64,000 bases of DNA, taken from assembly GCA_963754065.1 (NCBI GenBank), contig CAVWFH010000001.1, forward strand, positions 1 to 64,000. Direction: 5' to 3'. The notes below the pieces were generated by a model. The model worked only from the letters and a program-made list of their open reading frames with translations. It had not been told where the DNA came from and did not search any database. A program made the translations under genes and the position numbers. The DNA is from JALORV01 sp963754065. GTDB taxonomy: Bacteria; Pseudomonadota; Gammaproteobacteria; Burkholderiales; Burkholderiaceae_F. This document shows, piece by piece, positions 9,124 to 16,696 of this stretch; position 1 is the stretch's first letter; every line of letters begins with the position of its first letter.

Positions 9124-10039
9124 ACGACGGGGTAGACGACAGCTTCGCCACGGCAGACCGCGCGAACGACTCGTAGACTTCACGGAAGCGTGGAGCAAAG
9201 GCCTCCAGGGTTGTTGGCACCGTTTCCAGGGGCCGGTACGAAACGCCGGGCCGCGCCTCGCTAAGCCAGCGTGCTATTTCTGCCATTCGATCGGCCACAT
9301 CCGGCGACATCCCTGCCTGCAGCATCGCCGCTCTGGCCTGGGCCAGATCCGCACTGCACGTGGCGCAGATCGGGCGTTCCGATCGCGCGACCGAGCGTAG
9401 TGGCGACCTCCTGGAACGTGTAGTGGCGCGGGGCGTGCAGGTGGAGCACGCCGCGCGTACGGGACTCGACCAGTTCGCGGGCGACGACGGCGGCAATGTC
9501 ACGCGTGGCGATCATCGGCACCGGCACGTCGGATCGTTCCAGCGACGGATAGACACCGGTCTCCGCGATTGCGCCTGCGGCGTGCAGGTGGTTTTCCATG
9601 AAGTAGCCGGGGCGCAGGTGCAGACAGGTCCAGTCCCGGCAGCGCGTCGAGCCGCTGCTCCTGCTCGTGCAGGCCGGCGATCGGGCCGGTACCGGCCGGC
9701 AGTTCGGCGCCGATGCTCGACAGGTTGACCACGCGACGCACGCCGGAGAGTGCGATCGCGCTGGCGATGGCTGTGCCGAACCGGGCCTGCGAACGACGCA
9801 TGTCCGGCGCGTCGTACGCGGGCGGGATCATCACGTACACCGCGGTCGCCCCCTCGAACGCACGGGCAAGGAATCCGGGCTCCTGAGCGTCGCCAATGGC
9901 GAGTTCCGCGCCATGCTGCCTGAGCAGGTCGAGCGCTGTCGCGTTGCGGCCGATCACTCGCGTCGGCTTGCCCTGTGTCCAGCAGCGCGCGGGCGGCGCG
10001 TGAAGTGATGTTGCCATTGGCGCCCATGAGTACGTACAT
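9104..10039 (-). pseudogene. NmrA/NAD(P)H-binding oxidoreductase (frameshifted)
   Basis: An atypical short-chain-dehydrogenase-like protein of the NmrA/NAD(P)H-binding class, about 310 residues when repaired. It opens with a Rossmann motif (MYVLMGANGNITSRAARALL), then DAQEPGFLARAFEGATAVYVM, GVRRVVNLSSIGAELP, ENHLHAAGAIAETGVYPSL and DIAAVVARELVES. Three frame changes (about 9970, 9620 and 9370) each behave as one inserted base. It is divergent from a LysR-type regulator, 115 bases apart, the usual arrangement for a LysR-controlled oxidoreductase. The C-terminus overlaps the convergent HTH gene. Confidence 0.75.
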
Positions 10040-10154
10040 GACTTTTTCCTTTCAAGGTGGATCGTCCGAAAGCGGATGCTGCAGCGGACCGATTGTTGAG
10101 ATAAAGGTGCCAAACTAGAATTCACCGTCAAGCACGATCGAACAATGGGGCACC

Positions 10155-11042
10155 ATGGAACTGGCACGGCTGCGTTTGTTCGTTGCGGTGGCTGAAGCGG
10201 GTTCGTTCACGGCGGCGGCAGAGCGTCTTTCGATGACGAAGTCGGCAGCGAGCCAGGGTGTGGCGGCGCTCGAGCGAGAACTTGGCGTACAGCTGCTGCA
10301 GCGGTCGACCCGCCGGCTCGCCATCACGAGCGCCGGCGAAACGTTTCTCGCCGATTGCCGTGCACTGCTGGCACATGCGGCGCAGGTGGCCGAACGGGCG
10401 CGCGCGCGGCAGGGAGAGCTGTCCGGTTTGTTGCGCATCACTTCGTCGGTGGACGGCGCGTCCTTCGTCGCGCCGCTGATCGCGGAGTACGCGGCGCGGC
10501 ATCCGCTGATGCGCGTGGAGTACGTGCCGACCGACCAGCTCGTGGATCTCGTGCAGGAAAACATCGACGTCAGCCTGCGCGTGACGGGCGCGCGCGACTC
10601 CGGCCTGCGCGCCACCGGGCTCGCCGAGCTGCAGGTCTGGTGCGTCGCCGCGCCCGCCTACCTGAAGGCACGCGGCGCGCCGCGCCGCGTGGAGGAACTC
10701 GCTGAGCACGAGTGGATCGCGTTCTCGCGGCTGGCCAGTCCCTGGACGCTGCGCTTTCGCGTCGGCAGGCGTGCGGTCACGGTGCGCGTGCGCGGTCGCA
10801 TCAGCACGTCGATGTCGTCGGCCGGCCGCGCACTGGCGCTCGCCGGCGCCGGCATCTTCGGCGCACCCGACTTCACGCTGCGCGCGGACGTCGAGGCCGG
10901 GCGGCTCGTCCGACTGTTTCCGGACGCACGGTTGCCGCCGATCGCACTCTATGCGGCCTGGCCCGGCCGCATGGAGCCGCCGGCAAAGACCCGCGCGCTG
11001 ATCGAACTGGCCAAAGCGCGGCTGCGGGGGCGCATGGACTAG
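10155..11042 (+). CDS. LysR-family transcriptional regulator
   Basis: A 295-residue LysR regulator. The N-terminal winged HTH is plain (LFVAVAEAGSFTAAAERLSM and SAASQGVAALERELGVQLLQ), followed by the substrate-binding domain starting at RQGELSGLLRITSS. It is divergent from the NmrA-type oxidoreductase and probably controls it from the 115-base intergenic region, which is typical of the family. The effector is unknown. The GC-rich codon use matches its neighbours. The ATG at 10155 is preceded by GGGGCACC and aligns with the family start (MELARLRLFVAVAE). Confidence 0.9.
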   Translation: MELARLRLFVAVAEAGSFTAAAERLSMTKSAASQGVAALERELGVQLLQRSTRRLAITSAGETFLADCRALLAHAAQVAERARARQGELSGLLRITSSVDGASFVAPLIAEYAARHPLMRVEYVPTDQLVDLVQENIDVSLRVTGARDSGLRATGLAELQVWCVAAPAYLKARGAPRRVEELAEHEWIAFSRLASPWTLRFRVGRRAVTVRVRGRISTSMSSAGRALALAGAGIFGAPDFTLRADVEAGRLVRLFPDARLPPIALYAAWPGRMEPPAKTRALIELAKARLRGRMD

Positions 11043-11078
11043 GGCGTCTGCCTGCGAGAACAGTCAGCGAACCGGGGC

Positions 11079-11129
11079 GCAGGATTCACGACAATCTTGT
11101 TACTCCCTGTTGTGTCGCCGCTCGTTTAG
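11079..11129 (+). pseudogene. Relic of an HTH-protein C-terminus
   Basis: This stretch reads AGFTTILLLPVVSPLV and a stop, nearly the same as the last 16 residues of the intact HTH protein (AGFTTNLLLPVTLPLG, stop). Upstream of it the similarity ends abruptly. It lies immediately before the Vgb-like gene, the position held by the complete HTH gene in related genomes as I remember them. It is therefore probably the 3' stump of a second copy. Confidence 0.55.
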
Positions 11130-11177
11130 ATTGCTCTCACGGCGTCGTCACGCAGCGCGTCGCAAAGGAGTCAGTCG

Positions 11178-11849
11178 ATGAGCAGTACCCGGAACAAAGA
11201 GAGCAAAGCGGAAGCATCGGTGCGCGCGGCGGAGATCGTGCGTGAATATGGACCCTTCGCGGGTGCCGAACAGATTCACGGCGTCACGCACGACGGACAG
11301 CGCGTCTGGGCCGCGACCGGAGCCAGGCTGATCGCGTTCGATCCGGCGAGCGGCGAGGTCGCGCGCACGCTCGATCGTGCCGGCGACGCCGGCACTGCGT
11401 TCGACGGCACGTACCTCTACCAGATCGCCGAAGCGCGCATCGACAAGATCGATCCCGCCACGGGTGACGTCGTCGCGTCGATCCCGGCGCCGGGCCACGG
11501 CCAGGACTCAGGCCTCACCTGGGCCGAGGGTAGCCTGTGGGTGGGTCAGTACCGCGATCGAAAGATCCACCGGATCGATCCCGCGACCGGTGCCGTCCTG
11601 CGCACCATCGAATCGAACCGCTTCGTCACCGGGGTGACGTGGGTCGATGGCGAGCTGTGGCACGGGACGTGGGAAGGCGACGAAAGCGACATCCGCCACA
11701 TCGACCCGCAAAGCGGCGCCGTGCTCGAGCGGCTCGAGATGCCGCGCGGTACCGGCGTCAGCGGGCTCGAGTCGGACGGCGCAAGCCTCTTCTATTGCGG
11801 CGGCGGCGCGAGCGGCAAAGTCCGCGCCGTGCGACGCACGAAACCTTGA
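11178..11849 (+). CDS. Vgb-like beta-propeller protein
   Basis: A 223-residue protein built of repeated blades: HGVTHDGQRVWAATGARLIAFD, GTYLYQIAEARIDKID, WAEGSLWVGQYRDRKIHRID and WVDGELWHGTWEGDESDIRHID. Each has the Trp-x-Gly and Lys-Ile-Asp pattern of streptogramin-lyase (Vgb) / PQQ-like propellers. There is no signal peptide, so it is probably cytoplasmic. The antibiotic-lyase function should not be assumed. A good ribosome site (AAAGGAG) lies 8 bases before the ATG. It is followed after 14 bases by an SRPBCC gene, most likely in the same transcript. Confidence 0.75.
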   Translation: MSSTRNKESKAEASVRAAEIVREYGPFAGAEQIHGVTHDGQRVWAATGARLIAFDPASGEVARTLDRAGDAGTAFDGTYLYQIAEARIDKIDPATGDVVASIPAPGHGQDSGLTWAEGSLWVGQYRDRKIHRIDPATGAVLRTIESNRFVTGVTWVDGELWHGTWEGDESDIRHIDPQSGAVLERLEMPRGTGVSGLESDGASLFYCGGGASGKVRAVRRTKP

Positions 11850-11863
11850 TCGGGAGACTAAGG

Positions 11864-12322
11864 ATGGTTGACATCGTTCACAGAGTTGGAATCAAGGCGC
11901 CTGCCTCGAAGGTCTACTCCGCGCTTTCGACGATCGACGGTCTGGCGGGCTGGTGGACAAAGGCAACGACCGGCGACTCGAAAGTCGGCGGAACCATCGC
12001 ATTTCGCTTCCACACGCCAAGCGGAGACGACATCGGCGGGTTCGACATGGACGTGCTCGAACTGACGCCTGACAAGCGCGTGCGTTGGCGCGTCAAGGGC
12101 GGACCCGAGGAGTGGGTCGGCACCGACGTCGACTTTTGCCTTTCCCGCAATGACGACTACACCGTGGTTCTGTTCGGGCACCGCAAGTGGCGCGAGGAAG
12201 TCGAGTTCACTGCCCACTGCAGCACGAAATGGGCAACGTTTCTCCTCAGCCTCAGGGAACTCGTCGAGACCGGGCAGGGCAGGCCTGCGCCTGGCGACCT
12301 CAAGATCGGCGACTGGCATTAG
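11864..12322 (+). CDS. SRPBCC (AHSA1-like) domain protein
   Basis: A 152-residue START/SRPBCC-fold protein. It begins VDIVHRVGIKAPASKVYSAL and has the GLAGWWTKATTGDSKVGGTI and TPDKRVRWRVKGGPEEWVGT blocks, typical of the AHSA1-like ligand-binding group. It lies just downstream of the propeller gene and probably shares its promoter. The ATG at 11864 follows GGGAGACTAAGG. The fold is known to bind hydrophobic ligands, but the ligand here is unknown. Confidence 0.85.
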   Translation: MVDIVHRVGIKAPASKVYSALSTIDGLAGWWTKATTGDSKVGGTIAFRFHTPSGDDIGGFDMDVLELTPDKRVRWRVKGGPEEWVGTDVDFCLSRNDDYTVVLFGHRKWREEVEFTAHCSTKWATFLLSLRELVETGQGRPAPGDLKIGDWH

Positions 12323-12532
12323 CCGCGCGATCGGTCAGCGGCGGTCGCGACATGTCGCGCTCGAGTTCGACTGCCAGCAAGCCGGTGACCGATCGCACCG
12401 TTCAACCCATCACCCGACGTGACCGCTTGCCTGCAGCGCCTTCGCGATCTCGAGCTTCATCGTGGGGCTCGCGCGGGCACAGCCGGCGGCCCTCGTGATG
12501 GCTTCCGGAAGCTTCGACACCGCTTCCGGCCG

Positions 12533-12616
12533 CGGGTTGTCCTCGGCAAAGCAGTCGTCAAGGCACGCCGGCAGCAAGAAAATCTGTCTTCGATCTTGCA
12601 CTTTGATGAACCGTCT
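12533..12616 (-). mobile_element. IS1182-type transposase N-terminal fragment
   Basis: The minus strand reads RRFIKVQDRRQIFLLPAC followed by LDDCFAEDNP. This is the N-terminal signature of IS1182/IS5-like transposases (usual form: RFIEGEDR, then LLPECLDDYVAEDNP). After this block the similarity stops, so only about 28 residues survive. It abuts and slightly overlaps the truncated acetyltransferase, suggesting that the insertion cut that gene. Recognised from memory of the family; no inverted repeats were found. Confidence 0.5.
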
Positions 12617-12725
12617 CGGGTTCTGGCGGGTAGGGCGCTTCCGCGAGCGCTGTATCGTCGACGGCGAGATCTCCGACGCAGCCATGTCTGGGCTGCTCCG
12701 ACGCGAATGGACTCACCTGCCGTAG
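12606..12725 (+). pseudogene. Truncated GNAT acetyltransferase C-terminus
   Basis: Reads MNRLGFWRVGRFRERCIVDG, then EISDAAMSGLLRREW and a stop. This is the last 35-40 residues of a RimJ/RimL-type acetyltransferase. It is clearly related to the end of the gene at 98-656 (RLGFVKEGHLRERWIVDGEK, SDAALYGLLRSEW). Everything upstream of the LGF motif is missing, so it cannot encode an active enzyme. Confidence 0.7.
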
Positions 12726-12833
12726 CACGCTGTCAGCCAGTGCGGCGTAGGCCCATGTGTCGGGAATCCCCCGTTCGCCGCGTTTGCAGATCTCGGCATG
12801 ACGACATGAGGTCCGCCGACTGAGGAAGAGCCA

Positions 12834-13271
12834 ATGCCAAGACTGCTTCGATTCGCCATTGCCGTTGTCCTGGGCTTCGCAGCCGGCAGTGCAGTCAACA
12901 TGGGCCTCATTCTCGTCAGTGGCAGCGTGATTCCTCCGCCAGCTGGCGCGGACTTGTCGACCACCGAGGGGCTGAAGGCTTCGCTCCACCTTCTGACACC
13001 GAAGCACTTTGTCTTCCCGTTCCTCGCGCACGCCGTGGGGACGTTCGTCGGAGCATTCATTGCGACGCTGCTGACTCCTGACAGAGCCCGTGGTCCAGCG
13101 TATGTGGTTGGGACACTCTTTTTCCTGGGTGGGTGTGCCGCCGCTTTCATGATTCCTGCTCCGGCATGGTTCGTCGCGGTCGATCTGATCCTGGCCTACG
13201 GACCGCCGACATGGGCGGCGCACCGGATCGCGGCTCGCGGTCGGAATCGCGCCACCCCTTCGTCCAGCTGA
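12834..13271 (+). CDS. Conserved four-helix membrane protein
   Basis: A 145-residue integral membrane protein with about four hydrophobic spans (about residues 5-30, 60-82, 88-110 and 112-130). Conserved blocks include GSAVNMGLILVSGSVIPPP, EGLKASLHLLTPKHFVFPFL and AHAVGTFVGAFIATLL. I recognise these as a widely distributed hypothetical membrane family whose function is unknown. A GAGGAAGAG ribosome site precedes the ATG. It is convergent with the DUF2798 gene downstream. Confidence 0.75.
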   Translation: MPRLLRFAIAVVLGFAAGSAVNMGLILVSGSVIPPPAGADLSTTEGLKASLHLLTPKHFVFPFLAHAVGTFVGAFIATLLTPDRARGPAYVVGTLFFLGGCAAAFMIPAPAWFVAVDLILAYGPPTWAAHRIAARGRNRATPSSS

Positions 13272-13346
13272 TCGCGGCCAACGACGGTTCCCGGCGCCTT
13301 CAGGCAGCTCCGTCGAAGTCGGCCGTGGGTCGGTGGTCCTGGGGCC

Positions 13347-13574
13347 TCACTCGCTGCGAACGAGAAGCCGCACGGCCCGACGCACCAACGGTGTGGCCAC
13401 GAGCACGATCGGGAATGCGAACACCCATGCGGTGAGCCACGCTTGCGTCCACAGTGCGAAGTAACCCGGCACCGCTCCCGCCGCACGCAAGGTCGAGATT
13501 CCGGACACGACAAGGGACATCAGGCCCGAAAGAATCAGCCCGAACAGCACCGGGCCGAACTTTGCTGGAATCAT
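13347..13574 (-). CDS. DUF2798 small membrane protein
   Basis: A 75-residue protein with two membrane spans: FGPVLFGLILSGLMSLVVSG and WLTAWVFAFPIVLVATPLVR. It has the DUF2798 pattern, including the FxxxLSxxMS helix and the conserved W-x-x-A-W. The start codon overlaps the stop of the flavodoxin gene (ATGA), so the two are translationally coupled. Function unknown. Confidence 0.85.
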   Translation of the reverse strand: MIPAKFGPVLFGLILSGLMSLVVSGISTLRAAGAVPGYFALWTQAWLTAWVFAFPIVLVATPLVRRAVRLLVRSE

Positions 13575-14170
13575 TCGACTCTCTCCAGCTCCGTTGTGAC
13601 CGGGAAACCGGCAGCGAGCCGGTGGAGAGCCAGGCTGAAGTTCCTGCCGAACATCCGTGCCGTCTTGATGTCGCCCGGAGCGAAGGAATCCGCAGGTGCC
13701 GAGTGACCGGCCTGCGCCATCAGGCCGGACCAGGATCCCAGTCGGTTCGCGGCCTCGTCGTACGGTACGCCGGCGTGCTGCTCGGGGATGATGGGATTGC
13801 CGACCCAGATCATCCCGTGCTGCATGGCAAAGACAAACATCGACAGGAGCGTCGACTGCTTGTCTCCGGAAGGCAGCGACGACACCGTAAATCCTGATGC
13901 CAGTTTGCCCTTGAGCTGCTGACGTCTCCAAAGGCGACCGGTCGAGTCCATGAACGACTTGAACGGCCCGGAGACGCCGCCGAGATACGTCGGCGAGCCC
14001 AGGATCAGACCGTCGAAGTCGAGCAGCTCGTCGGGTTCACGCGCGATCGCTTCGGCCTTCAGCACATGGACACGGGTCGAAGGAACACTCCTGGAGCCTT
14101 CGGCGACGTGCTCGGCAATGTGTTCGGTGTGGCCATGAGCGCTGTGGTAGATGATTGCCAGCTCTTTCAT
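13571..14170 (-). CDS. Flavodoxin/NADPH-dependent FMN reductase family protein
   Basis: A 199-residue flavodoxin-fold protein of the WrbA-like type. The FMN phosphate loop (YHSAHGHTEHIAEHVAEG), the GLILGSPTYLGGVSGPFKSF ring-binding loop and the later GHSAPADSFAPGDI segment are all in place. Likely a quinone or xenobiotic reductase working with NAD(P)H. It lies between DUF2938 (upstream, 29 bases) and DUF2798 (overlapping), and a MerR regulator is divergent from the group, suggesting induction by a redox or electrophile signal. Confidence 0.85.
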   Translation of the reverse strand: MKELAIIYHSAHGHTEHIAEHVAEGSRSVPSTRVHVLKAEAIAREPDELLDFDGLILGSPTYLGGVSGPFKSFMDSTGRLWRRQQLKGKLASGFTVSSLPSGDKQSTLLSMFVFAMQHGMIWVGNPIIPEQHAGVPYDEAANRLGSWSGLMAQAGHSAPADSFAPGDIKTARMFGRNFSLALHRLAAGFPVTTELERVE

Positions 14171-14199
14171 TTCATTCGTTCCTTGTTATGGCGCGTGCG

Positions 14200-14697
14200 T
14201 TAAGGCGCGATCCAATTGGACATGGCGGCAGCGACGTAAAGGCCTGCGCCGAACACCGTGTGGTTGACCACGCTCCTGAAGCTGTTCCTGACGGGCGCGT
14301 CCGTTTTGGATGACGCGACCCCCGATCCCATTGCCGGCTGCATGACGAACAACGGCGCGACCACCGTGCCGGCGCCGACGAGGAGCGCAGGAACAAGGCT
14401 CGGGTTTCTCGCCCACGCCATGCCGAAAATGCTTACGAGCACGCCGGCGAACGCGATGCCGACGCCGTAGTGGATCAACCAGCCGAGAGCCAGCTCGCCC
14501 TTGATCGGTTCGGCCCGCGCGATGGAATCATGTTTCCAGCGGCCGCCCAGTGCGTGCCCGAACCAGCGCCCGACCAGGGCGAAATTGAGCGTTGGCACCT
14601 TCAGCCGCTTCAATAGGTACAACCAGGCGTCCATGATTGCCGTCGCACCGACGCCGATCAGGACGACCCGAGCCAGGTCCTGCAGAGCTTGATTCAT
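14200..14697 (-). CDS. DUF2938 membrane protein
   Basis: A 165-residue membrane protein of the DUF2938 family. It starts MNQALQDLARVVLIGVGATA, with an early membrane span, then FALVGRWFGHALGGRW, ALGWLIHYGVGIAFAGVLVS and PLFVMQPAMGSGVASSKT. The ATG at 14697 is preceded by a near-perfect AGGAGGT. It is the first gene of the minus-strand group controlled by the MerR-type promoter at 14738-14768. Function unknown; it often accompanies MerR regulators and flavin reductases. Confidence 0.85.
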   Translation of the reverse strand: MNQALQDLARVVLIGVGATAIMDAWLYLLKRLKVPTLNFALVGRWFGHALGGRWKHDSIARAEPIKGELALGWLIHYGVGIAFAGVLVSIFGMAWARNPSLVPALLVGAGTVVAPLFVMQPAMGSGVASSKTDAPVRNSFRSVVNHTVFGAGLYVAAAMSNWIAP

Positions 14698-14737
14698 AGA
14701 CCTCCTTGAAGAGTTGACAGTTATGTACGTAGCCGGC

Positions 14738-14768
14738 ACTGTAGAAGTTCAAGTCAACTTGAAGTCAA
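14738..14768 (-). promoter_or_regulatory. MerR-type promoter with operator palindrome
   Basis: On the minus strand TTGACT (14768-14763) and TACAGT (14743-14738) are separated by 19 bases, the long spacing typical of MerR-controlled promoters. A perfect dyad, TTCAAGT-CA-ACTTGAA (14748-14763), fills most of the spacer. It reads toward DUF2938 and lies just upstream of the divergent merR gene. Which inducer acts is unknown. Confidence 0.65.
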
Positions 14769-14779
14769 GGGGTTTCGTC

Positions 14780-15211
14780 ATGGACATTGCTGAGGTCGCG
14801 AAGCAATCCGGCGTGCCGGCCTCGACGCTGCGGTACTACGAGGAAAAAGGGCTGATCACCTCGTCCGGGCGTCAGGGGCTGCGGCGCCGGTTTGGCCCCG
14901 CCGTACTGGATCAACTGGCGCTGATCGCGCTGGGACAGGCTGCGGGCCTTTCGCTAGATGAAATCGGGTCGATGTTCTTGCCGAATGGTCGACCGAGCAT
15001 CGATCGGCGCCTGCTCGCGGCGAAGGCCGACGACATCGACACGACGGTGAAGCGACTGAAGGCGATGAGTAACGGGCTGCGGCATGCCGCTGCTTGTCGC
15101 GCACCGAGCCACGCAGAGTGTCCAACGTTCCAACGACTGCTGAAAGCGGCGGCGTCTGGCGCATTCGAGCGGCGCCGCAAGCGGCTCAGTCGAACACCGC
15201 AACGGCGGTAG
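14780..15211 (+). CDS. MerR-family transcriptional regulator
   Basis: A 143-residue MerR regulator. The winged HTH is plain (IAEVAKQSGVPASTLRYYEE, then KGLITSSGRQGLRRRF), followed by the dimerisation helix (DDIDTTVKRLKAMSNGL) and a Cys-containing tail (AACRAPSHAECPTFQ). The Cys residues near the C-terminus could sense a metal or electrophile, but no known ligand-specific pattern was recognised. It is divergent from the DUF2938/flavodoxin/DUF2798 group and has a consistent operator between them. The ATG at 14780 fits the usual family start. Confidence 0.9.
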   Translation: MDIAEVAKQSGVPASTLRYYEEKGLITSSGRQGLRRRFGPAVLDQLALIALGQAAGLSLDEIGSMFLPNGRPSIDRRLLAAKADDIDTTVKRLKAMSNGLRHAAACRAPSHAECPTFQRLLKAAASGAFERRRKRLSRTPQRR

Positions 15212-15388
15212 ATCGGCCGGGGCGTGCGTTGCGACGAGCAGGGTCGGCCGGCACCGGACCGACCGGTCGCCCTGGGTTTCCACGCAATGGCGGCCGTCGG
15301 CCCGCGCAGCCAGGGCGGCCTTGCATTGGTCGCTCAATCATTGGAATGAATTGACACGCCGGTCCGCGCGTAGCATTGTTTTGAGGCC

Positions 15389-15853
15389 ATGCGACCGACC
15401 ATTTTGTTCATCCTCACCTGCGCGTTGGGCGCGACGGCGCCCACAGCCTCCGCACAACTGTATAAGTGGGTCGATGACGGCGGTGTCGTCAACTACGGCG
15501 ACTGGCCACCTGCCGGCGTCAAGGTGCAGCCCGTGGTCGGCGGCACACTCAGTTCGGTCAACGACCGTGCGCTTGTGGGGCCTCTCGCCGGCGCGCCGGA
15601 CGCTTCGCGCGGTGCCCGTCGCACGGCCGGGCCGGCTATCAACGTGCGCAAGGAAGTCTCAGCGCCAGGTCCACTCCCCTCGTCGGGCGACGCTGATGTC
15701 GTCGACAACTATGCGCCGTACTACGGCTATGCGTGGCGGCCGGCGGCGGTGGCGGCTGAAGCTGAACGACGGCCAGCGAACGTGCCTGTCGTGAAGCCGA
15801 TCTTGCCCATCGACCCCGCCATACCGGATATGCCGCTGCGGCCACGCCGTTGA
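15389..15853 (+). CDS. DUF4124 exported protein
   Basis: A 154-residue secreted protein. A signal peptide (MRPTILFILTCALGATAPTA, cleaved after the following SA) precedes the DUF4124 core LYKWVDDGGVVNYGDWPPAG. The remainder is Pro/Ala-rich and low in conserved features, ending PDMPLRPRR. DUF4124 proteins are common periplasmic proteins of proteobacteria with unknown role. No operon partner is clear. Confidence 0.85.
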   Translation: MRPTILFILTCALGATAPTASAQLYKWVDDGGVVNYGDWPPAGVKVQPVVGGTLSSVNDRALVGPLAGAPDASRGARRTAGPAINVRKEVSAPGPLPSSGDADVVDNYAPYYGYAWRPAAVAAEAERRPANVPVVKPILPIDPAIPDMPLRPRR

Positions 15854-16012
15854 ACCGCCGACAAGGAGGACTTCGCGTGCCGGCCAATGGCGGAAGTTTC
15901 GTCGACCCGCGAGCGCCACCTCGAATCAGAACCACCGGTGGATGGGAAGTTTGCGCGCAGTCTGTTCGGAATCGCGCAGTGCCGCCGAGGCGATGAGCGT
16001 TGGGGAGAAACC

Positions 16013-16399
16013 GTGAAACGAGTGACAGGTATCGGCGGCATCTTCTTCAAGGCGAAGGATGCCCCCGCACTTCAGGCTTGGTACAAGCGCCATCTGGGAA
16101 TCGACGTGCAAGAGTGGGGCGGCGCCGCCTTTCGCTGGGTCGACGACCAGGGAAAGCCGGTCGAAGGAACGACCATCTGGTCGGTTGGTTCCTCCGATGG
16201 CGACTACTTTGCCCCGAGCAAAGCGCCATTCATGGTGAATTACCGGGTTGAAGACGCCCGTGCGCTGGCCAAGGCGCTGAAGGAAGAAGGTTGCGATGTT
16301 CTGGACAAGATCGACGAGTCGGAATACGGCATCTTTGCGTGGGTGATCGATCCGGAGGGCAACAAGGTCGAGTTGTGGCAACCACCTCCTGGCCAGTAG
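16013..16399 (+). CDS. VOC-family (glyoxalase/bleomycin-resistance) protein
   Basis: A 128-residue vicinal-oxygen-chelate protein. It opens VTGIGGIFFKAKDAPALQAW, then YKRHLGIDVQEWGG, and ends DPEGNKVELWQPP, the usual closing block with its Glu ligand. I chose the GTG at 16013, preceded by GGGGAGAAA; the frame is open upstream to 15887 but that part looks non-coding. VOC proteins may be dioxygenases, lyases or resistance proteins, so the substrate is open. Confidence 0.85.
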   Translation: MKRVTGIGGIFFKAKDAPALQAWYKRHLGIDVQEWGGAAFRWVDDQGKPVEGTTIWSVGSSDGDYFAPSKAPFMVNYRVEDARALAKALKEEGCDVLDKIDESEYGIFAWVIDPEGNKVELWQPPPGQ

Positions 16400-16696
16400 C
16401 AGTTGTCCGATTGCGTTTGGATCCGATTCGGCGTGAAGATCAAGCTCCCCTAGCAGTCAGCAACTGCGGCGCTGGCTTCTCCAATCAATCTAGAGACCCC
16501 ATTGAATAAGTGGCCAACTTTCGTCGAGCGCTCAGTGGAGTGGTGCGCGGACGATCGTCACATCTGACCGGACGAGGCATCGTCACGCGTTCGAGTTCCT
16601 CTCGCGTCTAGACCTCGCGCACTAGCTAATTTGCGTACGATTCGCGACTGATCGGGCCCGCCGTTTGCCACGCGAGCCCGAGAGAAAATTCCCCGC
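16400..16696. other. Intergenic region upstream of opgG
   Basis: About 300 bases with no gene. No clear promoter or terminator was recognised; the AT-richer patches near 16490-16510 and 16625-16640 could hold the opgGH promoter, but no convincing -35/-10 pair was seen. Confidence 0.35.

Larger units (their letters stand above)
12323..12833. other. Decayed intergenic segment
   Basis: About 510 bases holding no intact gene. It contains a transposase scrap on the minus strand (12533-12616) and the tail of an acetyltransferase on the plus strand (12606-12725). On the minus strand the transposase frame continues to 12410 without recognisable similarity. Confidence 0.5.

Noticed and set aside
11178..11849. 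Calling the propeller protein a streptogramin lyase
   Set aside because: Only the repeat fold matches; the catalytic residues of Vgb were not identified.
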